64,000 bases of DNA from an uncultured Clostridium sp. (GCA_946553025.1 CAMNRM010000009.1:28907-92906), one strand, 5' to 3'; positions 18,840 to 27,612 are shown, counted from the first letter of the stretch. Translations and numbers: made by a program. Notes: generated by a model from the letters alone, not told the origin.

Positions 18840-18868
18840 TTTACTTATTACTAGAGATTTGTTATACT
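18840..18868 (+). promoter_or_regulatory. probable promoter of the first AAA/PD-(D/E)XK gene
   Basis: TTTACT and TATACT with a 17-nt spacer, 115 nt before the start codon at 18983. The rest of 18,651-18,982 shows no gene. Confidence 0.55.
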
Positions 18869-18982
18869 ATACTATATAAAAATGGATTATCCCATCCGGG
18901 TACTTGGGAATTGATGCTCCGAAGGGGACGGGGCCGGAGTTTGTCTGATAGGGTATGCTTTGATAGCCAAGGAGGCGATTTG

Positions 18983-20710
18983 ATGAGGAAAAGAGTAGGA
19001 ATAGGGTATCAGGATTTTGCAAAAATCAGGGAACAAGATTTGTTTTATGTGGATAAGACCGCATTTATTCGGGAATGGTGGGAAGAAGCAGATGAAGTAA
19101 CTTTAATCACCCGACCAAGGCGATTTGGGAAAACCTTAAATATGAGTATGTTGGAAAAGTTCTTTTCGGTTGACTATGCAGGTCGGGAAGATTTATTTCA
19201 GGGACTTGCTGTATGGGAGAATGAAAAATACAGGAAACTCCAGGGAACTTATCCCGTAATCAGCTTGTCATTTGCCAATGTGAAAGAAGAAAGTTATGAA
19301 AAGACAGTTAGTAGGATAAACCAAATATTAACAAATTTGTATTCTGCAAACCATTTTCTTGTGTCGGATGGAGATTTAGATGATAAGGAGAAACGATTTT
19401 TTTCTTCTGTAGATATAAATATGGATGAAACAACAGCAACGATGGCAATACATCAGCTTTCTCTTTACCTGTCACGTTATTATGGAAAAAAGGTGATCAT
19501 TCTTCTGGATGAGTATGATACACCTATGCAAGAAGCCTATGTTCATGGTTATTGGGGAAAATTGGTATCTTTTACCCGAAGTATGTTTAATTCAACCTTT
19601 AAAACCAATCCGTATCTGGAGCGGGCGATCATGACAGGAATTACCAGAGTAAGTAAGGAATCCATATTTTCTGATTTGAATAATCTTGAAGTGGTCACAA
19701 CAACGTCAAAAAAATATGCTGATTATTTTGGATTTACCGAGGAAGAGGTCTTTGCTGCCTTAGATGAATATGGTTTGTCCGAGAAAAAGGAAGAAGTGAA
19801 AACCTGGTATGATGGGTTTATTTTTGGAGAAAGACGGGATATTTATAATCCCTGGTCAATCATTAATTATCTGGACAATAAGCGATTGGGAACCTATTGG
19901 GCAAATTCCAGTTCCAACAGCCTGGTGGGGAAATTGGTTCGGGAGGGAAGCCCGGCGATAAAGATAGCCATGGAAAGCCTGCTGAAGGGAGAAACTTTTC
20001 CGACATCCTTTGACGAGCAGATTGTATTCAGCCAACTGGATCAGGAGGATACGGCGGTGTGGAGCCTGTTTATGGCAAGCGGATATTTAAAGCCGGAGTA
20101 TGCCGAATTTAGTTTGGAATCGGGAAAGATGGAGTATAGATTGAAGCTGACCAATCGGGAAGTTTACTTTATGTTTCAGCACATGATTGAGGGCTGGTTT
20201 GGAAAATGCCGTGAGGTACGAAACGCATTTTTACAGGCATTATTGTCCCATGATTTAGAAAATATGAATGACTATATGAATGATATTTCTGACGAGTTAT
20301 TCAGCAGTTTTGACACGGGAAAGAATCCTTCCGGGAAAACGCAGCCAGAAAGATTCTACCATGGCTTTGTATTGGGACTGATGGTGGAACTGCGGGACAG
20401 GTATTATATTTCATCGAATAAAGAAAGCGGATTTGGGCGCTATGATATTATGCTGGAACCAAAAGATAAAAATATGGATGCATTTATCATAGAATTTAAG
20501 GTTGTCCATACGCGGCGCGGTGAAACACTAGAAGAAGCCGTAAAAGCAGCCCTGGAACAGATTGAGCAAAAGAAATACGAAATGGTATTGCGTGATCGGG
20601 GAATATCTTCAGAAAGGATATGGAAATATGGTTTTGCGTTTGCCGGTAAAGCAAATCCACAATATCCAAAATGCTTGCAAATACAATGTTTAATAGGTGG
20701 AGGAAGGTAG
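18983..20710 (+). CDS. AAA-ATPase-like / PD-(D/E)XK nuclease protein, copy 1
   Basis: 575 residues from the ATG at 18983 (GGAGG 8 nt upstream); the open frame extends further upstream without a ribosome site. The N-terminal part is the AAA-ATPase-like domain, with a Walker-A-like RPRRFGKTLNMS (about residue 40) and a Walker-B-like KVIILLDEYDTPMQ. The C-terminal part resembles the PD-(D/E)XK domain often found with it: GFGRYDIMLEP, then FIIEFKV, then EQIEQKKYE. These proteins are abundant in gut Firmicutes and Bacteroidetes; their role is unknown, possibly mobile nuclease or defence. A close paralog lies at 56251-57942. Confidence 0.9.
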   Translation: MRKRVGIGYQDFAKIREQDLFYVDKTAFIREWWEEADEVTLITRPRRFGKTLNMSMLEKFFSVDYAGREDLFQGLAVWENEKYRKLQGTYPVISLSFANVKEESYEKTVSRINQILTNLYSANHFLVSDGDLDDKEKRFFSSVDINMDETTATMAIHQLSLYLSRYYGKKVIILLDEYDTPMQEAYVHGYWGKLVSFTRSMFNSTFKTNPYLERAIMTGITRVSKESIFSDLNNLEVVTTTSKKYADYFGFTEEEVFAALDEYGLSEKKEEVKTWYDGFIFGERRDIYNPWSIINYLDNKRLGTYWANSSSNSLVGKLVREGSPAIKIAMESLLKGETFPTSFDEQIVFSQLDQEDTAVWSLFMASGYLKPEYAEFSLESGKMEYRLKLTNREVYFMFQHMIEGWFGKCREVRNAFLQALLSHDLENMNDYMNDISDELFSSFDTGKNPSGKTQPERFYHGFVLGLMVELRDRYYISSNKESGFGRYDIMLEPKDKNMDAFIIEFKVVHTRRGETLEEAVKAALEQIEQKKYEMVLRDRGISSERIWKYGFAFAGKANPQYPKCLQIQCLIGGGR

Positions 20711-20825
20711 ATTTTAGCTGGTTTGACACAAGATTGACACAAGATTTAAAAAATGATAGGAGAGCCTTATAAAATATGAAGTTGATAACGATTTTATTTT
20801 TTGCAATTATCATTTGGAGAAAAAA

Positions 20826-21611
20826 ATGGCGAGAACAAAGGAGATACCAAAAGAAGGCTTGTTAAGTGATCTGGAATATAGCAGTGTAATTGTAAGTTAT
20901 AGTGATGGAATAGACAGTACAGGAGCATTATACTGGGCAGTACAGAATTTTCCAAAAGAAAAGATTTATCTGCTTTATTGCGATACAGGTTGTGAATATC
21001 CAAATAATGAAAAAATATTTTATAAGGTAGCTGGGTTCCTTGGAGTTAAACCTGTGTTATTGAAAGATGATAGAGGATTTTTAGGTTTGTTAATGAATGA
21101 AAGATTAAAATTTCCAGATATGAAAAATCGTTGGTGTACAGCATATCTAAAAACAGGAATTACAGATAAGTGGATAAGAAGGCATAGACAAGAGCTGGGA
21201 ACAAAGTGTTTATTTATATCAGGAGAAAGAAGGAATGAGAGCAGAGGGAGAGCAAAGTTACCAGAGTTAGAATATCACAGTACAACTTTAAAAACAAAGA
21301 GAGTTGGAGATTTTACTTGTCATTGGTACAGACCTTGTTTAGACTATGAAAAGGGAAAGATGTTTGAATGGGGGAAGAAATTAAAGATAGAACCTCATCC
21401 TTGTTATGATTACATAGGAAGATGTAGCTGTATGTTTTGTATGTTTATGCCAGATAAACATGTAGCAGAAAATATCAAGCGTTATCCTGAAATAGCGAGG
21501 GAATGGGTACAAGCAGAAATGAAGATAGAACATACTTGGAGAAAAGGAAAGAGTTTTCAAAGTGTCTTTGATGGATGTTTAGATATAGATGATGTGATAG
21601 AATGTGAATAG
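20826..21611 (+). CDS. PAPS-reductase-like PP-loop protein
   Basis: About 261 residues from the ATG at 20826 (GGAG 6 nt upstream). The N-terminus holds a PP-loop ATP-pyrophosphatase motif (VSYSDGIDSTG) and YLLYCDTGCEYP, as in phosphoadenosine-phosphosulfate reductase and DndC-type enzymes. A C-terminal cysteine cluster (GRCSCMFCMF, with CYDYIG just before) could bind an Fe-S cluster. Such genes are frequent on phages and plasmids, where they may act in nucleic-acid thiolation or sulfur transfer rather than sulfate assimilation. No dndA/D/E partners are present. The next gene is a DNA methyltransferase on the same strand, after a terminator. Confidence 0.8.
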   Translation: MARTKEIPKEGLLSDLEYSSVIVSYSDGIDSTGALYWAVQNFPKEKIYLLYCDTGCEYPNNEKIFYKVAGFLGVKPVLLKDDRGFLGLLMNERLKFPDMKNRWCTAYLKTGITDKWIRRHRQELGTKCLFISGERRNESRGRAKLPELEYHSTTLKTKRVGDFTCHWYRPCLDYEKGKMFEWGKKLKIEPHPCYDYIGRCSCMFCMFMPDKHVAENIKRYPEIAREWVQAEMKIEHTWRKGKSFQSVFDGCLDIDDVIECE

Positions 21612-21654
21612 ATAAACTTAAAAAAGTAAGATGAAAAGTAACAGATAGCGAGAG

Positions 21655-21693
21655 AAGGGCTTCCTGAAAAAAGAAATCAGAAAGTCCTTTTTA
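21655..21693 (+). terminator. terminator after the PAPS-reductase-like gene
   Basis: Stem AAGGGCTTCCTGA / TCAGAAAGTCCTT, with mispairs, followed by TTTTATT. It sits between the PAPS-reductase-like and methyltransferase genes. Confidence 0.7.
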
Positions 21694-21733
21694 TTATTGT
21701 GTGATATAATGATGGGAAGGGGGAGAGGAAAAG

Positions 21734-22831
21734 ATGGATAAATTTGAGTGTTGCGAGATATTAAAGGAAATATATGAGAGTGGAGAGTGTGAGAAAGCAG
21801 GACTGGAAATAAGGGTAAGGTCTGCAGTACTACACAAATGGCTTGGAGATAAAATAAGTGTGCAAAGCTTTAATAAGATAATGGGTGGAGGATATTTGGG
21901 TGTTAGCACAGGAAATAAGGTGGCTTATAGCTTGTTGGTGATATTAAGTGAAGATAGTAGAGAGGGGCAAAGAAGTTTTCCTTTTGATAGGATTTTTACA
22001 ATAAACTGGTATGGGACACAGAGATATTGGTGGAGAGAGTGGGAAGGGCTGCTTAGAGAGGGTTTAGAGGTTGGATGTAAGGAAATGGTAGACTGCTTTG
22101 GTGGGAGTGGCTTTATAGGGCTTCTAGGATCGAGGGTAGGCTATGAGAAGGTTTGGCTGAATGAGTTGGATGCAGGACTTTATAATTATCATCTGGTGAT
22201 GAAGGATGAGGATGAGTTTACTAATTTTGAAAGGTTGATTACTGCAACTGGGTTTCCTGCTAAGAGAGGGATGGATCTGGTGGATGAATATTTAAAGGAA
22301 GAGGAAGGTAAGAGATTTCAAAGAATAAACTGGAAGAAGGCTGTTTATCTGTTCTATCAGAAGCACTATAAGAAAGCAGGTATTGGTTCAATTAATATGG
22401 GTAAGAAAGAGATTGGAGAATATAAGAGAGAGCTGGAAAAGGTGCATGTATTGTATGAGAATGTGAGAGTGAGTAATTATCATTATAAAAGGCTTTTAAA
22501 TAAGATAGAGAGGGAAAGCAAAGAAAATAGTGAGGTAGATTATAGAAAGCTGCTGTTTATCTTTGATCCTCCTTTCCTTGGTGGCGATCATAGAGGGTAC
22601 AATAAATGCTTTACAGAAGGACAACATTTAGGTATGATGAAAGAAATAGAAAAGGTAGCTGAGATGAATGGAAAGATAGTGGTAGTAGGCTTTGATAACA
22701 AAATGTATGAGAAGTGGCTGGAAATAAAGCTGGGGTTTAAGAAAATTGAGTTTAATCGAGAGAGTGTAAATGGAAAGAAGGAATGTGTCTGGCTAAACTG
22801 GGAAGCTGAGGCGTGGAAAGAGAAGGGGTAG
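21734..22831 (+). CDS. D12-class N6-adenine DNA methyltransferase
   Basis: A 365-residue Dam-like methyltransferase, probably transferring methyl from SAM to adenine N6. Motif I (SAM pocket) is seen as DCFGGSGFIG near residue 120, and motif IV as FIFDPPFLGG near residue 275, DPPF in place of DPPY. The order motif I then IV and the length fit the D12 group; the residues between them would carry target recognition. GGGGGAGAGG precedes the ATG. No restriction endonuclease is adjacent, so this is an orphan enzyme or part of the element's own protection. Very Arg-AGA rich and AT-rich. Confidence 0.85.
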   Translation: MDKFECCEILKEIYESGECEKAGLEIRVRSAVLHKWLGDKISVQSFNKIMGGGYLGVSTGNKVAYSLLVILSEDSREGQRSFPFDRIFTINWYGTQRYWWREWEGLLREGLEVGCKEMVDCFGGSGFIGLLGSRVGYEKVWLNELDAGLYNYHLVMKDEDEFTNFERLITATGFPAKRGMDLVDEYLKEEEGKRFQRINWKKAVYLFYQKHYKKAGIGSINMGKKEIGEYKRELEKVHVLYENVRVSNYHYKRLLNKIERESKENSEVDYRKLLFIFDPPFLGGDHRGYNKCFTEGQHLGMMKEIEKVAEMNGKIVVVGFDNKMYEKWLEIKLGFKKIEFNRESVNGKKECVWLNWEAEAWKEKG

Positions 22832-23414
22832 TGTGAGAAGGGTATCGAGAGAGCAAGGTTTTGTAGTGAGGGAGATGGGGATGGTAGGAGAGTAAGGTTT
22901 TGGGATTAGTGAAAAGTGATTTTCTGCAACTTGTATTCCTTGGGCTTTGATGGTTGATTTTCTGAAACTTGTGTCCCTTGGGCTTGGTTGTAAGGTTCTG
23001 TGAGGGCTTGTGTAGCGTTTAAGTGAAGGAGGATGAATAGAAATAAGGAAAAGTGCTGAAAGTGGCTTAGAATGGCTATTTGATGAGATATGATGAATTG
23101 GAAAAGTTAGATAAAGTAAGATGGGATATAGGTTTGAGTGAAATTTAGTACTTTTGAGAGGATGAAAAGTTAGGTAAAAAATAGGTTCAAATTTTCCCAA
23201 AATGAGTGAAAGCTATATAGAATATGGATTTGCGTGATGCTAAGGTAGTGAAAGATGCCTATTTTGAAAGCCTTATAAAATAAGGATTTGAGAAGCCTAC
23301 TTTTGAGAATCGAGGGGTAAATTTTTGAATGTGAAGGTTTGAAGATATTAAAAAATTTAGTGGTCATTTTTGCAAAGAAATTTTGGATGATTAAGAAAGG
23401 AAGGGGTTTGAGAG
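22832..23414. other. 583-nt gene-free stretch with internal repeats
   Basis: No reading frame with a ribosome site on either strand. The plus strand is strikingly purine-rich (G and A). It holds two copies of a 30-nt direct repeat (22918-22947 and 22956-22985) and a pair of weaker repeats around 23220-23310 sharing GGATTTG and GCCTA(T/C)TTTTGA. It could be an untranslated RNA, a replication or transfer origin, or decayed sequence. Confidence 0.6.
22918..22985. repeat. tandem direct repeat, 30-nt unit, 38-nt period
   Basis: Two units starting GATTTTCTG and ending CCTTGGGCTT, differing at three positions, separated by 8 nt. Confidence 0.85.
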
Positions 23415-25562
23415 ATGGATTTTGTAAAATGGTGTATGATTAATGGATATGGGAATGTTTTAAATTGTTTTATTGGTGATTTTGATGAAGTGGATGATTT
23501 GGCAGAAAATGAACAAATAATATCTTCTCAAACAGATGATTTTTATGACTTAATAGATACAAGTAAATTAAAAAAGTGGAACAACAGAAAAGGAAATAAT
23601 AATATAATAATAAAAGAAAAAGACAAAAATGGATCTATTTTATCATATTGGTTTAAATGTGAAAAATGTAATGATATACATAAATTAACTATAAAAGAAG
23701 CTAAAAGTAGAATACAAAATTCTAATAATCATATGTTTTTATGTAAGAGATGTCAATTATTTTCAAATAGCAAAAACCAGGCTACGTTAGGTAACTGGCT
23801 AAATAATCATAAAGAAATAGAACTTGTTGGAAAAATTAATGGAGAATTAAATAATATAGTTAAAATAGATCCAAATCATATTTCTATTAATAGCAATATA
23901 AAAGTAATGGTTAAACATAACGAAAGAACATATATATTAGAAGTAAAGGGTTTAACTAAAGGGAATACAATAAACTTCTTCCAGAGTATAACCTTTAAAG
24001 ATTGGTGTTTAATATTCTATCGTTACCCTTTTGTTTCTTATTTGAGATATATAGAAAATAAAGAAGTTAAAAGTAGAAAAGATAAAAATATACATAATGT
24101 AGAAGTAAAATGCAGATATGAAAGATACTATACAGGAAAACAGGTCATTGAGCATTATGATTATAAAAACAACAGTAAAGCTAAAAGTACTAAGATGGGA
24201 GAAGGCAAAGCAGATGATAAATATTTTAAAATAAATTATTCATTTTATGAGTTGTCATATTCTTCTACTGCAGAACCAGGATTTGTATGTGATAATTATT
24301 GTAAAAATGGTTGTAAAAGTAATATGTTCAGATCACAAATTAAAAATATAACGAATGGTATTATGTGGTGTGATAGTGACACAAACATTGACAATTGTGT
24401 GAAATGTGGTAATGAAGCAGAAAAAATTAAAAAAGATTCTCTTTTAAATAAAATAGATCTGAATACTTTTCTTAGAGAAAACTGTACAAAGGAAGAAATA
24501 GAAAAAATATTAAAAGAGTATGACAAAAAGATAAAACTATATAAGTATGTAAATATCACAAGTGATTCAATAGAAAAACTTGCAAATGAAATAATATTTA
24601 GTAGTACATCAGCGTTTAAAGTTATTAAAGGCGCTTATGAAAGGAATGAAAAGAGGTTAAATCCTAAAAGATTGGAAGGCTTAGAAGAAACAAATATAGA
24701 AGAAATTAGAAATGAGTTTATTAGAGAAATAAAAGAGTTTCTTAGTACAAATGAAGTATTGAATAGAATGAGAACTTTATCGTTAGAAGGAAATATTTAT
24801 ATTATAATAGCTAAAAGCGAAAACACATCAGAATATGATTTTCTTATTAAACTAGATAAAATAACGATAAAGGCATTAGATGAAGGAATATTATATGGTA
24901 AACCAATAGTGTTAAAAGATGGTATTCTTGGTACAGAATGGGAGAAACTTGAAAATGTAAATAAAAAAATATATCCTGTAACTGATGATACAACTTTAGA
25001 AGCATTACTAAAAGGAAATATCACAAGCCTTAGTTTTAATAACTGGAATAACCTATTCAATGGATTAGCAGGGCCATTTGAAAATATAAGATTTACTACG
25101 TTAGAACTTTCTGATAGGATAGAAAAGATTAAACCTGGTTGTTTTAAAGATTGCGAGGCTAATAAAACTTACTTTCCTAAACATATAAGAGGACAGTTAA
25201 AATATAAATATACAGAATCCAAAAATGATAATGGTATCTGTAAAATAGAAGGAACTTGTAACAATAATGTAGCGAGTAGAAGACAACCACAAATGCAAGG
25301 AACAAATTTCATTCAATATAATGATGTATTAAAGATGGGCGAAGCTCTAAGAGTTTATGAAAATAGACTTACATTATACAGAGAAGGTGAAGGACAAGGG
25401 TTTAAGGAATATGAGTATATGAATAACTTTGAGTACCAGAAGTTTTATGGTGACGATCCTGATGATTTGATTTTGTCATTATTACTAGCTTTGAATGAAA
25501 AAGTAATAGTATCAGAAGTGACAGATGCGCTAATTGATATTTACAACGAGATGAACAAATAA
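23415..25562 (+). CDS. large unknown protein with zinc-finger-like cysteine pairs
   Basis: 715 residues, not recognised. It is extremely Lys/Asn/Ile-rich and AT-rich, unlike the flanking chromosome. A probable zinc ribbon lies near residues 80-115 (CEKC ... CKRC, 32 residues apart); further cysteines are CDNYCKNGC and CVKCGNEAEK near 295-335. One segment near residue 560 (DRIEKIKPGCFKDC) resembles a single LRR_5/BspA unit. The acidic C-terminus includes GDDPDDLILSLLLAL. No signal peptide or membrane segment. A GAAAGGAAGG stretch lies upstream but spaced long from the ATG. A terminator follows. The zinc ribbons suggest nucleic-acid or protein binding; nothing more can be said. Confidence 0.75.
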   Translation: MDFVKWCMINGYGNVLNCFIGDFDEVDDLAENEQIISSQTDDFYDLIDTSKLKKWNNRKGNNNIIIKEKDKNGSILSYWFKCEKCNDIHKLTIKEAKSRIQNSNNHMFLCKRCQLFSNSKNQATLGNWLNNHKEIELVGKINGELNNIVKIDPNHISINSNIKVMVKHNERTYILEVKGLTKGNTINFFQSITFKDWCLIFYRYPFVSYLRYIENKEVKSRKDKNIHNVEVKCRYERYYTGKQVIEHYDYKNNSKAKSTKMGEGKADDKYFKINYSFYELSYSSTAEPGFVCDNYCKNGCKSNMFRSQIKNITNGIMWCDSDTNIDNCVKCGNEAEKIKKDSLLNKIDLNTFLRENCTKEEIEKILKEYDKKIKLYKYVNITSDSIEKLANEIIFSSTSAFKVIKGAYERNEKRLNPKRLEGLEETNIEEIRNEFIREIKEFLSTNEVLNRMRTLSLEGNIYIIIAKSENTSEYDFLIKLDKITIKALDEGILYGKPIVLKDGILGTEWEKLENVNKKIYPVTDDTTLEALLKGNITSLSFNNWNNLFNGLAGPFENIRFTTLELSDRIEKIKPGCFKDCEANKTYFPKHIRGQLKYKYTESKNDNGICKIEGTCNNNVASRRQPQMQGTNFIQYNDVLKMGEALRVYENRLTLYREGEGQGFKEYEYMNNFEYQKFYGDDPDDLILSLLLALNEKVIVSEVTDALIDIYNEMNK

Positions 25563-25586
25563 ATATAGAATATCTTATAGATAGAA

Positions 25587-25629
25587 AGTCTTATGTTACT
25601 GAATTTATCAGCAATATAAGGCTTTTTTT
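25587..25629 (+). terminator. terminator after the zinc-finger protein gene
   Basis: Stem AGTCTTAT / ATAAGGCT with a second short stem inside (CTG/CAG), followed by seven T. It begins 24 nt after the stop. Confidence 0.8.
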
Positions 25630-25635
25630 CTTGTA

Positions 25636-26170
25636 CTAAGGAAATTATCTGAAACTCAACAATAGCATTACGAACTGTATTATACTCATAACAGAGTTAA
25701 GAAATACTAGAAACTACTTTTAAGTGAATAGTAAAAGAATAACTCTACTAAGGAAATTATCTGAAACTCAACAATAGCATTACGAACTGTATTATACTCG
25801 CAACAGAGTTAAGGAATACTAGAAACTTTTAAGTGAATAGTAAAAAAATAACTCTACTAAGGAAATTATCTGAAACTCGACAACTGAATTTTGAAGTATG
25901 ATACTTTAGATGTGAAGTTAAGGAGTACTAGAAATTTCAAGAGAGTAAGAAACCTCTACTAAGGAAACTATCTGAAACTTAACAACAACAAAGAAACACG
26001 TTGTAAGATGGTATCATCAAACAGATAGTATGTTGTGCAGATAAAAAAAGCAGATAATCAAACCAACTAAGGAAATTATCTGAAACAAAACTTTATTACA
26101 ACAACATATGATAACCTATTGACAGTAGAGGTACAGCACATTGACAACTGAAGATGGAATATGAAATTTA
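25636..26170 (+). repeat. array of five 20-nt repeats with 102-112-nt period
   Basis: CTAAGGAAATTATCTGAAAC occurs at 25636, 25748, 25857, 25959 (one mismatch) and 26067, all in the same orientation, giving spacings of 112, 109, 102 and 108 nt. Units 1 and 2 are almost identical along their whole length; units 3-5 diverge outside the 20-mer. Units 1-3 also contain a weaker half-unit (GTTAAGGAATACTAGAAACT) about 58 nt after each 20-mer. No open frame. The array fills the gap between a terminator and the first small gene at 26212. The spacing is about ten helical turns. Function unknown. Confidence 0.9.
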
Positions 26171-26211
26171 GTTCTTAACATTAGAATTACAAAGAAAGAG
26201 AGGAAAAAGTT

Positions 26212-26502
26212 ATGACAAGCAAGAAGATTATGAAGTTAAAAGCAGAGGCAGAAGCAAGGAGAATAACCAAAGAGTTGGAGAAAACAGGAAAGGCAACTAT
26301 GTACTGTTCATTTAAAAAGATCAGTGATCTTGAACTGGTTGGTGAGGAGTTAATGTTTGGAATAAGTCAAAGGATTTTAAATAGTTTGACAAATGAGGAA
26401 GGAATATTTGTGGACACAACTATTAATGAGATCAAACGCTGGATGAGTAAGCAGTATGCAAGCGAAGGAGAGGAGTACAAAGTCTATACGAAAAGGGAAT
26501 AG
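26212..26502 (+). CDS. small unknown protein, MTSKKIM-type N-terminus (1)
   Basis: 96 residues. GAGAGGAAAAAG ribosome site before the ATG. The first 16 residues (MTSKKIMKLKAEAEAR) are shared, also at nucleotide level, with the gene at 26989, while the rest differs. The body is charged and helical, with no membrane segment or known motif. It is the first gene after the repeat array and is followed by a stem-loop that recurs after the next genes. Confidence 0.7.
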   Translation: MTSKKIMKLKAEAEARRITKELEKTGKATMYCSFKKISDLELVGEELMFGISQRILNSLTNEEGIFVDTTINEIKRWMSKQYASEGEEYKVYTKRE

Positions 26503-26516
26503 AACAAATAAAGTTC

Positions 26517-26544
26517 AGAGGAAGGACAAGGAGGTTGTTCCTCT
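26517..26544 (+). repeat. intergenic stem-loop element, copy 1
   Basis: A 28-nt element with arms AGAGGAA / TTCCTCT and a core GGACAAGGAGGTTG. It lies 15 nt after the stop of the 26212 gene. Copies 2 and 3 are at 26915 and 27585. No T-run follows, so read-through to the next gene is likely. Confidence 0.8.
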
Positions 26545-26590
26545 AGTTACTAAATAAGATAAACCAACAAATGAAAGGAAGGAAAATAAA

Positions 26591-26893
26591 ATGAGTAACA
26601 AGTTAGTGAAGAACAATGAGGTGAATGGATTTACAACAAAAGAGGCAGAAGCTTACGCAAGTGTTATTTCGAGAGTGGTAAGCGATTTGAGAGTGAAGAA
26701 ATCCTCGAAGGTCACATTAAACACAGGCGAAATAATGGTGTTTATTTTATTGGACTATGGGGTTTCAGCAACTGTTATACCTTTATTTGTAGATGCTAAA
26801 ACAGCAGAAAGACGATTAGCATTAATCAGAGATAATGTTTCTAAACGCTTAGGATTTACTAATGCAACTTATACAAAGAGGTATGTAGGCTAG
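26591..26893 (+). CDS. small unknown protein in stem-loop-separated series (2)
   Basis: 100 residues with an AAAGGAAGG ribosome site. The N-terminus is polar, followed by a segment with alternating hydrophobic residues (GEIMVFILLDYGVSATVIPLF). No recognised family. It lies between two copies of the stem-loop element, on the same strand as its neighbours, and is probably co-transcribed with them. Confidence 0.68.
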   Translation: MSNKLVKNNEVNGFTTKEAEAYASVISRVVSDLRVKKSSKVTLNTGEIMVFILLDYGVSATVIPLFVDAKTAERRLALIRDNVSKRLGFTNATYTKRYVG

Positions 26894-26914
26894 AGAGTTA
26901 GAAAGTATAGAGCT

Positions 26915-26942
26915 AGAGAGAGGACAAGGAAGTTGTTTCTCT
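26915..26942 (+). repeat. intergenic stem-loop element, copy 2
   Basis: 28 nt with the core GGACAAGGAAGTTG, about 22 nt after a stop codon. Flanking AGAGAGTTAGAAA (26892-) and TTTCTCTAACTCTCT extend the pairing, making this the longest of the three hairpins. Substitutions relative to copy 1 keep most pairs. Confidence 0.8.
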
Positions 26943-26988
26943 AACTCTCTGAAAAATAAATAAATAATAAAGAAAAGGAGATAATAAA

Positions 26989-27564
26989 ATGACAAGCAAG
27001 AAGATTATGGAGTTAAAGGCAGAGGCAGAAGCAAGGGAAATGAGTAAATGGGGTTTATGTGCAGATAACTATGATTTTAGTTATGGTGTTAGTGATTATG
27101 AATTTAACTGGAAACTTTACGAAGAAGAAAAAGTAAAGTTTTTAGCAGATGGTAACAGTGAGGAAATGTGGAATAAGTTTACATCTGGAACTCTCAGAGC
27201 AGATTTTATTATGTGTGGTCTTTGTAGACAGTATAATTCTTTTGACGATTTAATGTTAGATTTTATTAACAAGAAGGGGCTTTATGATGGAAATTTACAT
27301 TTTATTAATTTTATTAAACCTATACATTTGAAATTTAATCATAGTCTTGCAGAAAAAGCAGCTAATGATTTGATGAATGATGGAAAAGCAGTAGTTAAGG
27401 TATCAGATACAGCAAAGTTTGAAATTAGCATTTTTAAAGAAACTCTTATACTCGACAATGAAAAGTTTAGTACATATGCAGAACGATTTGAAACAGAAAG
27501 CATTACAAAGGAGATTATGATTTGGTATTATAGTAGAATAAGTAAGATGTATGCAGAGTTTTAA
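26989..27564 (+). CDS. unknown protein, MTSKKIM-type N-terminus (3)
   Basis: 191 residues with an AAGGAG ribosome site. It begins MTSKKIMELKAEAEAR, nearly identical to the start of the 26212 protein, and then diverges completely. The rest is acidic and aromatic-rich, with no membrane segment or known motif. The shared start joined to different bodies suggests module exchange or a functional N-terminal tag. Followed by stem-loop copy 3. Confidence 0.7.
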   Translation: MTSKKIMELKAEAEAREMSKWGLCADNYDFSYGVSDYEFNWKLYEEEKVKFLADGNSEEMWNKFTSGTLRADFIMCGLCRQYNSFDDLMLDFINKKGLYDGNLHFINFIKPIHLKFNHSLAEKAANDLMNDGKAVVKVSDTAKFEISIFKETLILDNEKFSTYAERFETESITKEIMIWYYSRISKMYAEF

Positions 27565-27584
27565 GTGATAGAAGTGAGAACTAG

Positions 27585-27612
27585 AGAGGAAGGACAAGGA
27601 GGTTGTTCCTCT
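27585..27612 (+). repeat. intergenic stem-loop element, copy 3
   Basis: Identical over 28 nt to copy 1, starting 21 nt after the preceding stop. Flanking CTAGAG and CTCTGG add pairs. Exact conservation in non-coding sequence points to recent duplication or selection. Confidence 0.82.

Noticed and set aside
20826..21611. DndC of a phosphorothioation system
   Set aside because: PP-loop and Cys cluster are similar, but dndA, dndD and dndE are absent and length and context fit a general PAPS-reductase-like mobile-element protein.
22793..23200. Minus-strand open frame of 135 codons over the repeat region
   Set aside because: Ser/Pro/Leu-rich translation caused by purine-rich plus strand; no ribosome site, and it overlaps the methyltransferase end.
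25636..26086. CRISPR array
   Set aside because: Repeats are 20 nt but the spacers are about 85 nt, the first two units are near-identical including spacers, and no cas genes are present.
25636..26086. Xer/dif-like recombination sites
   Set aside because: The repeat has a weak resemblance to the XerD arm (TTATCTGAAACT), but the other arm and a 6-nt centre do not match, and no tyrosine recombinase is present.
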